From an uncultured Phascolarctobacterium sp. (GTDB lineage Bacteria > Bacillota > Negativicutes > Acidaminococcales > Acidaminococcaceae), in NCBI GenBank assembly GCA_900545535.1, contig UQZN01000009.1:1-64000 (forward strand): a DNA stretch of 64,000 nt, in the 5' to 3' direction. Positions 59,367 through 64,000 of this stretch are shown piece after piece. Positions within the stretch are counted from its first letter, which is position 1. Each line of letters starts with the position of its first letter. A program made the position numbers and the translations under genes. The notes under the pieces are model-generated. The model made no database searches. It was not told the DNA's origin and was given only the letters and a program-made list of their open reading frames with translations.

Positions 59367-60022
59367 TATAACAGCTCAAACTTATTCTTTTGATACCTGA
59401 TCAGCCCGTCAGCCTGCATTTTGCTCAGCTCGCCGGACATAGCACTGCGATCTACCGCCAGAAAATCTGCCAGCTGCTGCCTGTTAAAGGGTATAACAAA
59501 CTTATTGCTCTGCTGCAGGCGTGCCTGCTCTGAAAGATAAGCCAGCAGTTTTTCCCTCGTTGTCCGCTTGGTCAGATATTCCATTTTTTGAGTCAGGAAG
59601 AAATTACGTTCCGCCATCAACAGGAGCAGATTATGCAGCAGCCTGCTTTCGGCTTCACTGCGCGACGGCCCCGACAGCAGCTGTTTAAGATCCAGAAAGA
59701 TCACAGTAGCTCCATTAGGCGCTGCCACGCTTACAGTCAGCGGCACCTGCTGCAAACAGGCATACACCTCGCCGAACAGATGACCGCAGCCCAGCTGTGC
59801 CAGAATATTCTGCCGGCCCCAATAATCCTCGCGCAGGATGTGCACACTGCCGGCTACCACAAAACCGGCAGTCGTTACCCGCTCACCCAGCCGCCAGATA
59901 AAACCATTCCGTGGGTAGACCTTCAGCTGCGCATCCAAGTGCTTCAGCACCGCTGCGAGCTCTGTTTTGGCAATACCGTGAAACAAAGACGACGACGCTA
60001 TGATCTGCAAATATTTATCCAA
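59366..60022 (-). CDS. Crp/Fnr family transcriptional regulator
   Basis: A 218-residue regulator using a TTG start behind GGAGGTAAAG. An N-terminal cNMP-type beta-barrel (FIWRLGERVTTAGFVVAGSVHILREDYWGRQNILAQLGCGHLFGEV) is followed by a dimer helix and a Crp-type winged helix (FNRQQLADFLAVDRSAMSGELSKMQADGLI). It lacks the FNR iron-sulfur cysteines and the cAMP-binding Arg-Ser pair, so ligand is unknown. Divergent from the ferredoxin-like gene. Confidence 0.85.
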   Translation of the reverse strand: MDKYLQIIASSSLFHGIAKTELAAVLKHLDAQLKVYPRNGFIWRLGERVTTAGFVVAGSVHILREDYWGRQNILAQLGCGHLFGEVYACLQQVPLTVSVAAPNGATVIFLDLKQLLSGPSRSEAESRLLHNLLLLMAERNFFLTQKMEYLTKRTTREKLLAYLSEQARLQQSNKFVIPFNRQQLADFLAVDRSAMSGELSKMQADGLIRYQKNKFELL

Positions 60023-60107
60023 GCTTCTTTACCTCCGTTGTAAAAACAACAGCTTTCCTTTGCTTATCGTACTATAATAAAAGCAGAAAAACAACAGGAG
60101 GTTCATC

Positions 60108-60794
60108 ATGTTACGTAAAATAATCACGATAGATCAGGAAAAATGTAATGGCTGCGGTCTCTGCGTCCAGGCCTGTCACGAACAGGCTATCGGCATGGCG
60201 GGCGGCAAAGCCGTCCTGCTGCGCGACGATTACTGCGACGGACTTGGCGACTGCCTGCCAGTTTGCCCTGCTGATGCTATAAGCTTTGAAGTGCGTGAAG
60301 CAGCAGCTTATGACGAAGCGGCTGTTTTAGCTAACAAAACAAGTCAGAAAACTGTAGGCTACCCAGGTACGCAGGCACAGCAGCTGCAGCCGCCCCATTC
60401 TGCACCAGCAGAGATGTCCCAAACCAGCCAGCTGCAGCAATGGCCTGTCCAGATCAAACTGGTCAATCCCCACGCAGCTTATCTGCAAAACAGCAGGCTT
60501 CTCATTGCCGCTGACTGTACAGCCTTTGCTTACGGTGACTTCCACCGCAAATTCATCAAAAACCACATCACACTCATCGGCTGCCCCAAGCTGGATAATG
60601 AAGATTACAGCCGCAAACTGACCGAGATCCTGCAGGCAAACGACATTAAAAGCGTTACCGTCGTCCGCATGGAAGTCCCCTGCTGCGGCGGCATCGAGCA
60701 GGCTGTCAAAACTGCCCTGCAGCAAAGCGGCAGATTGATCCCCTGGCAGGTCGTCACTATCAGCACAGACGGGCAGATTTTGGAAGAAATATAA
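60108..60794 (+). CDS. 2x[4Fe-4S] ferredoxin-domain protein
   Basis: A 228-residue iron-sulfur protein. Residues 10-65 carry CNGCGLCVQACHE and CDGLGDCLPVCP, the two cysteine sets of a bacterial ferredoxin, the second slightly altered (CxxxxxCxxxC). The C-terminal 130 residues form an uncharacterised domain with a VPCCGGIEQ motif. Such proteins serve as electron carriers in anaerobes. AGGAGG precedes ATG. Possibly regulated by the divergent Crp-type protein. Confidence 0.8.
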   Translation: MLRKIITIDQEKCNGCGLCVQACHEQAIGMAGGKAVLLRDDYCDGLGDCLPVCPADAISFEVREAAAYDEAAVLANKTSQKTVGYPGTQAQQLQPPHSAPAEMSQTSQLQQWPVQIKLVNPHAAYLQNSRLLIAADCTAFAYGDFHRKFIKNHITLIGCPKLDNEDYSRKLTEILQANDIKSVTVVRMEVPCCGGIEQAVKTALQQSGRLIPWQVVTISTDGQILEEI

Positions 60795-60840
60795 TAAAAA
60801 TTATGATATAATCTTCCCAAACAGGAAAGAGGTGAGCCCG

Positions 60841-61602
60841 GTGACCAAAAAAAATCATATCCGTTACCTGACCTGTGCCGACCGTGCTCTGGAAGTGATC
60901 ATCTGCACCAACTCTACACTCTCTTATCCACTGCATAACCATATTTCCGTTTTTACGATCAGCCTGGTAATAAAAGGCTCTCTTTCGGTCACGAGCGGGC
61001 AGACTTCACATCTTTACGGTAAAGACCAGACCTTTATCATTCCCCCTTATCTGCCGCACAGTATTGACGCAGCAGACAGTTACACACTTTTGAGCCTGTG
61101 CATTCGCGAAGAATTGTTCTGCCGCTGTAATTATGATATGCAGATCCTTAAAGCCTGCGTAAATAAAGCACTTCGCAGCGCCGCTGTTGCAAATAAGCTC
61201 AGCCGGCAGCAGCTCGTCCAACTGACAGACTGCCTTGACTCACTTAGCGGCCAAGCAGAACTTTTCCGTCAGAACACCGGTGACCAGTTCATCAATAATT
61301 TAAAACAACGCCTGGAAAGGGCTCCTGAAAATAAATTCAGCATCAACGACATGGCACAGGCGGCCTGCACCAGCAAATATCATTTGATCCGCTGCTTCAA
61401 AAGGGCCGTAGGACTAACACCGCACCAGTTTCAACTGCAAAACCGTATTCGCAAAGCACAGCGTCTGCTCAGCAGTGCTGACACTATAACAAAAGCAGCC
61501 CTGACCGCCGGTTTCTGCGACCAAAGCCACTTTATCAAACACTTTGAAAAATATACAGGCTTAACGCCTACCGACTATAAAAACTCATGCCATAGGCTTT
61601 AG
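60841..61602 (+). CDS. AraC family transcriptional regulator
   Basis: A 253-residue regulator with cupin-type N-terminus (LHNHISVFTISLVIKGSLSV, PPYLPHSI) and AraC double helix-turn-helix (FSINDMAQAACTSKYHLIRCFKRAVGLTPHQFQLQNRIRKAQRLL; TKAALTAGFCDQSHFIKHFEKYTGLTPTDYK). GTG at 60841 fits the site GAGGTGA; an alternative GTG lies 9 nt upstream. Probably controls the convergent cupin or the downstream NhaC-type gene. Confidence 0.86.
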   Translation: MTKKNHIRYLTCADRALEVIICTNSTLSYPLHNHISVFTISLVIKGSLSVTSGQTSHLYGKDQTFIIPPYLPHSIDAADSYTLLSLCIREELFCRCNYDMQILKACVNKALRSAAVANKLSRQQLVQLTDCLDSLSGQAELFRQNTGDQFINNLKQRLERAPENKFSINDMAQAACTSKYHLIRCFKRAVGLTPHQFQLQNRIRKAQRLLSSADTITKAALTAGFCDQSHFIKHFEKYTGLTPTDYKNSCHRL

Positions 61603-61614
61603 CACTACTGCTTG

Positions 61615-62010
61615 TTAACAAAGTGCCGGCATAAACTTGGCAAACAAATACAGACCTTCAGACCCGGCAAGCACTTCATGCGGCACTCCGGCCGGGAAAA
61701 TCGAAATAATGCCAGGTTCATACTTTAGTTCTGTACCGTTATTGATACACACACCCTTCCCGGCGAGCACTTCATGGGTCTCAAGCTGCTTTTCATGCAC
61801 ATGGCCGCCAATTTTACAGTCTGGGGCAATGCGTACCAGATGAAAGCTGAAATCGCCGCCACTCTGCCGCGCCGTAAGAATATGTTTTAACTCCACCCCG
61901 GCAAACGTCGGATGTTTTGACCACGGAATTTCTTTAAAAGCGACATCGGTATCGGGCAAAAGCAAATGTCCCTCAAGATTGAATTTTTCAAAAAGTTTCT
62001 GGAATTCCAT
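61615..62010 (-). CDS. Cupin domain protein
   Basis: A 131-residue single-domain cupin: HVHEKQLETHEVLAGKGVCINNGTELKYEPGIISIFPAGVPHEVLAGSEGLYLFAKF matches motifs 1 and 2 with metal-binding histidines and a glutamate. ATG at 62010 follows AAGGAGTG. Convergent with the AraC gene (12 nt between). Typical roles are small-molecule isomerase or sensor; not determinable. Confidence 0.8.
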   Translation of the reverse strand: MEFQKLFEKFNLEGHLLLPDTDVAFKEIPWSKHPTFAGVELKHILTARQSGGDFSFHLVRIAPDCKIGGHVHEKQLETHEVLAGKGVCINNGTELKYEPGIISIFPAGVPHEVLAGSEGLYLFAKFMPALC

Positions 62011-62153
62011 TTTAAACACTCCTTATAAGGTATTTTTTGGCAGGCAAACCACCGCCCACTTCAATAATAAGCTAAACCATTACGGCTGCATTGTATAAAA
62101 TTGCTCTGTTAAAGTAAAAACTGTCTGTATCATATATCTGTATTTAAACCTCA

Positions 62154-62190
62154 AGCTGCCCCTGTAGGGTGGCTTTTTACTTTTTTATTA
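62154..62190 (+). terminator. Attenuator-like hairpin upstream of the NhaC-type gene
   Basis: An 8-bp stem AGCTGCCC/GGGTGGCT (two G-U pairs) with a 5-nt loop and a T-rich tail, 95 nt before the start codon. It could be a small leader RNA terminator. The rest of 62020-62284 is AT-rich without a gene. Confidence 0.5.
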
Positions 62191-62284
62191 GACAAGCGCA
62201 GCTGCAAGCAGTATGATATTATTAATTAATTTTATACTTGACCGGCAAACAATCTCCGACGTTTACCGGTTACAGGAGAAAATC

Positions 62285-63595
62285 ATGGAAACCGTTATTA
62301 TCTTTCTCTTCGCCGCTGTCCTGTTCGGCTGCATTATGGCCGGATATTCTATTCTCTGGGCCCTTGGTTTAGGCTATCTGATGTTTTTCGGCTATGCCAT
62401 CAACAAAGGCTATACTGTGAAACAGGTTTTATGTATGTCCGGGCGCGGTGTGCTTACGATCAAAAATATCCTGTTTATCTTTGTCCTCATCGGTATGATC
62501 ACCGCCGTCTGGCGTGCCTGCGGCACGATTCCATTCATTATTTACCATATGTCGGCGCTGCTTTTGCCATCGATATTTATTTTGATAGTCTTCCTGCTCT
62601 GCTGTTTCGTTTCTCTTTTAACAGGTACGTCCTTCGGCACTGCGGCCACGATTGGCATTATCTGCATGTCGATCGCCAAAGCCAGCGGCATCGATCCCAC
62701 TTTTACAGGCGGCGCGATTCTATCAGGTATTTATTTCGGCGACCGCTGTTCGCCTATGTCAACCAGCGCTTTATTGATCAGCGAACTGACACAGACAGAT
62801 ATTTACCGTAATATCAAAAATATGTTCAGATCGGCACTGTTACCTTTTCTGCTTACCTGCTCCCTTTATGCCCTGCTGGGCTTTACCGGCACCGGCACCG
62901 GCACCGTAAGCGAAACGTCTTTGTATACGCTGTTTCCGCAAAATTTTGATCTGCACTGGACTACTATTATCCCAGCGCTTTTGATCATTCTCCTCTCTCT
63001 GTGTAAAATCAGGGTCCGCCTGACGATGGCTGCCAGTATCGTCACCGGCAGTCTGCTCTGTCTGTATTTGCAGAACATCAGCCTCAGTGAGCTGGCGGCG
63101 ATCATGTTTTACGGCTTCCAACCCGCCGACCCCCAGTTAGCATTGGTACTCAGCGGCGGTGGTATCGTTTCCATGTTTACAGTCAGTGTAATCATCCTGC
63201 TTTCTTCAGCCTACGCCGGAATTTTTGAAGCGACAGGCTTTTTGGATACCACGCAGTCCCTAATCGCGCGTCTTGAACAGAAAATAACGCCTTACGGCAG
63301 CGTTTTACTAACTGCTACTATCACCAGTATGGCGACCTGCAACCAGACCCTCAGCAGTATCCTTACCTATCAGCTGCATAAGGACAGTGCCGCAAATAAC
63401 TATCAACTGGCCCTCGACCTGGAAAACAGTACCATCGTCGTCGCTGCGCTGATCCCCTGGTCCATAGCCTGCGCTGTCCCGCTCGCTACCATAGGCGCCG
63501 GCAATGCTTCGATCTGGTTCGCCTTTTACCTGTACCTGCTGCCGCTCTATAATCTGCTGCGGCCTTACAAGGTCACAACCCCAATAAAAAAATAA
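62285..63595 (+). CDS. NhaC-family Na+/H+ antiporter-like protein
   Basis: A 436-residue membrane protein of about 11 helices with NhaC features: GTSFGTAATIGIICMSIAKASGIDPTFTGGAILSGIYFGDRCSPMSTSALL (transport core with the conserved D-R-x-S-P-M motif) and MATCNQTLSSILTYQLHKD. ATG at 62285 has AGGAGAA upstream. Family members exchange Na+ for H+ or for small acids such as lactate/malate. A 10-bp inverted repeat (62232-62261) sits just before the ribosome site. Confidence 0.82.
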   Translation: METVIIFLFAAVLFGCIMAGYSILWALGLGYLMFFGYAINKGYTVKQVLCMSGRGVLTIKNILFIFVLIGMITAVWRACGTIPFIIYHMSALLLPSIFILIVFLLCCFVSLLTGTSFGTAATIGIICMSIAKASGIDPTFTGGAILSGIYFGDRCSPMSTSALLISELTQTDIYRNIKNMFRSALLPFLLTCSLYALLGFTGTGTGTVSETSLYTLFPQNFDLHWTTIIPALLIILLSLCKIRVRLTMAASIVTGSLLCLYLQNISLSELAAIMFYGFQPADPQLALVLSGGGIVSMFTVSVIILLSSAYAGIFEATGFLDTTQSLIARLEQKITPYGSVLLTATITSMATCNQTLSSILTYQLHKDSAANNYQLALDLENSTIVVAALIPWSIACAVPLATIGAGNASIWFAFYLYLLPLYNLLRPYKVTTPIKK

Positions 63596-63641
63596 ACAAC
63601 CTGCTTTCAAGTTTGCTTGAAGCCAGGTTGTTTATTTTTTA
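63594..63641. terminator. Bidirectional terminator
   Basis: A long imperfect stem, outer arm AAACAACCTG pairing with CAGGTTGTTT, between the NhaC-type gene and the convergent amidohydrolase. Confidence 0.75.
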
Positions 63642-63647
63642 CACTTT

Positions 63648-64000
63648 TTATTTTCGCGCTTTCCGCAGCACACTGCTGTCAGCCAAATCCACGATCAAAG
63701 GCTCCAGCCCCTGACTGCGTACATAGTCCGCCCCGGCAGCCGTCGTAATTATCCTGCCGCCACACCCTAAAATCTTGCCATCTATATAGCAGACCTGTCC
63801 GCCGATGATCGTAGCAAAAGCACTGCGCCGCAGTCTGTCAACGATCGTAATATCGGCATCCCAGCCTGCTGCCAAACTGCCTTTATTCGTCAATCCCAAC
63901 ATCTGTGCCGGCAAGTAGCTGATCTTCGCCACCAGCTCCTGCAGCGTCAGTCCACCCAGATCTACTAAAGCAAGATCAGCCGGCAGCAGCACGTTTCGGG
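63648..64000 (-). CDS. Amidohydrolase family protein, C-terminal part (start cut by window)
   Basis: The last 117 residues of a metal-dependent amidohydrolase; the frame is open to the window edge. The pattern ISYLPAQMLGLTNKGSLAAGWDADITIVD is the usual C-terminal helix plus beta-sandwich return of adenine deaminase, dihydroorotase and N-acetylglucosamine-6-phosphate deacetylase relatives. Active-site motifs lie upstream, outside the window, so substrate is undetermined. Confidence 0.72.
   Translation of the reverse strand, partial: RNVLLPADLALVDLGGLTLQELVAKISYLPAQMLGLTNKGSLAAGWDADITIVDRLRRSAFATIIGGQVCYIDGKILGCGGRIITTAAGADYVRSQGLEPLIVDLADSSVLRKARK

Noticed and set aside
1..64000. CRISPR array or intact insertion sequence
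   Set aside because: No regularly spaced repeats and no transposase gene were found on either strand.

Overview
The window looks like a chromosome segment of a diderm Firmicute of the class Negativicutes (a gut Phascolarctobacterium or Acidaminococcus relative is my guess, not proven). Reasons: Gram-positive style AGGAGG ribosome sites and TTGACA/TATAAT promoters occur beside outer-membrane biology (a two-partner secretion transporter, an ArnT-like glycosyltransferase), together with anaerobic carboxylate metabolism. Housekeeping genes are GC-balanced; two inserted regions are clearly AT-rich.

Layout. 1-2.8 kb: an accessory module with a DUF1659 protein and an amidase on the minus strand, and an RHH-like protein, a Cys-rich protein, a sigma-70-family factor and a coupled helical protein on the plus strand. 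The two halves diverge from two copies of one 47-bp promoter-like element. 2.9-6.8 kb: an ABC importer of the Fe3+/2-aminoethylphosphonate type (binding lipoprotein, ATPase, fused double permease). 6.9-9.0 kb: a DUF2284 metal protein and an M20 peptidase.

9.0-21.75 kb: a two-partner secretion locus (tpsB-tpsA) with a CdiA-like tail. The 2,500-residue exoprotein ends in an AT-rich variable C-terminus, followed by tightly coupled candidate immunity genes, further immunity-like genes and a broken duplicate of the tpsA 3' region. A 62-bp perfect direct repeat flanks the whole locus.

21.8-26.7 kb: a gallate/hydroxyarylic acid decarboxylase operon (UbiD, SLC13-type permease, UbiX, LpdD) with a MerR regulator; both promoters carry its probable operator. 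26.8-27 kb: tRNA-Glu and tRNA-Gln. 27-40 kb: a two-gene SUF (SmsCB-like) system with an unusual Cys-rich SufC insert, lgt, a PD-(D/E)XK-like orphan, an NCS2 purine permease, small regulators, a GT39 glycosyltransferase, a two-component system and a sodium:solute symporter.

39.95-45.33 kb: a defence-type island integrated in tRNA-Arg(ACG). It is bounded by the intact tRNA and a 46-bp copy of the tRNA 3' end, and holds an AbiTii protein with a small partner sharing its terminal motif, a RhuM protein, a decayed tyrosine integrase and a Panacea (DUF4065) toxin-antitoxin pair. 45.5-64 kb: ordinary metabolism and signalling: a hybrid kinase, a second identical tRNA-Arg, another two-component system, MFS and NhaC transporters, a CoA transferase, LemA/TPM proteins, a racemase, an FAD-oxidoreductase/NIF3/membrane cluster, a Crp regulator, a ferredoxin, an AraC regulator and a cupin, ending in a partial amidohydrolase.

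The most unusual parts are the flanked TPS/CDI-like locus with its recombination debris, the tRNA-Arg defence island, and the divergent promoter pair of the sigma-factor module.
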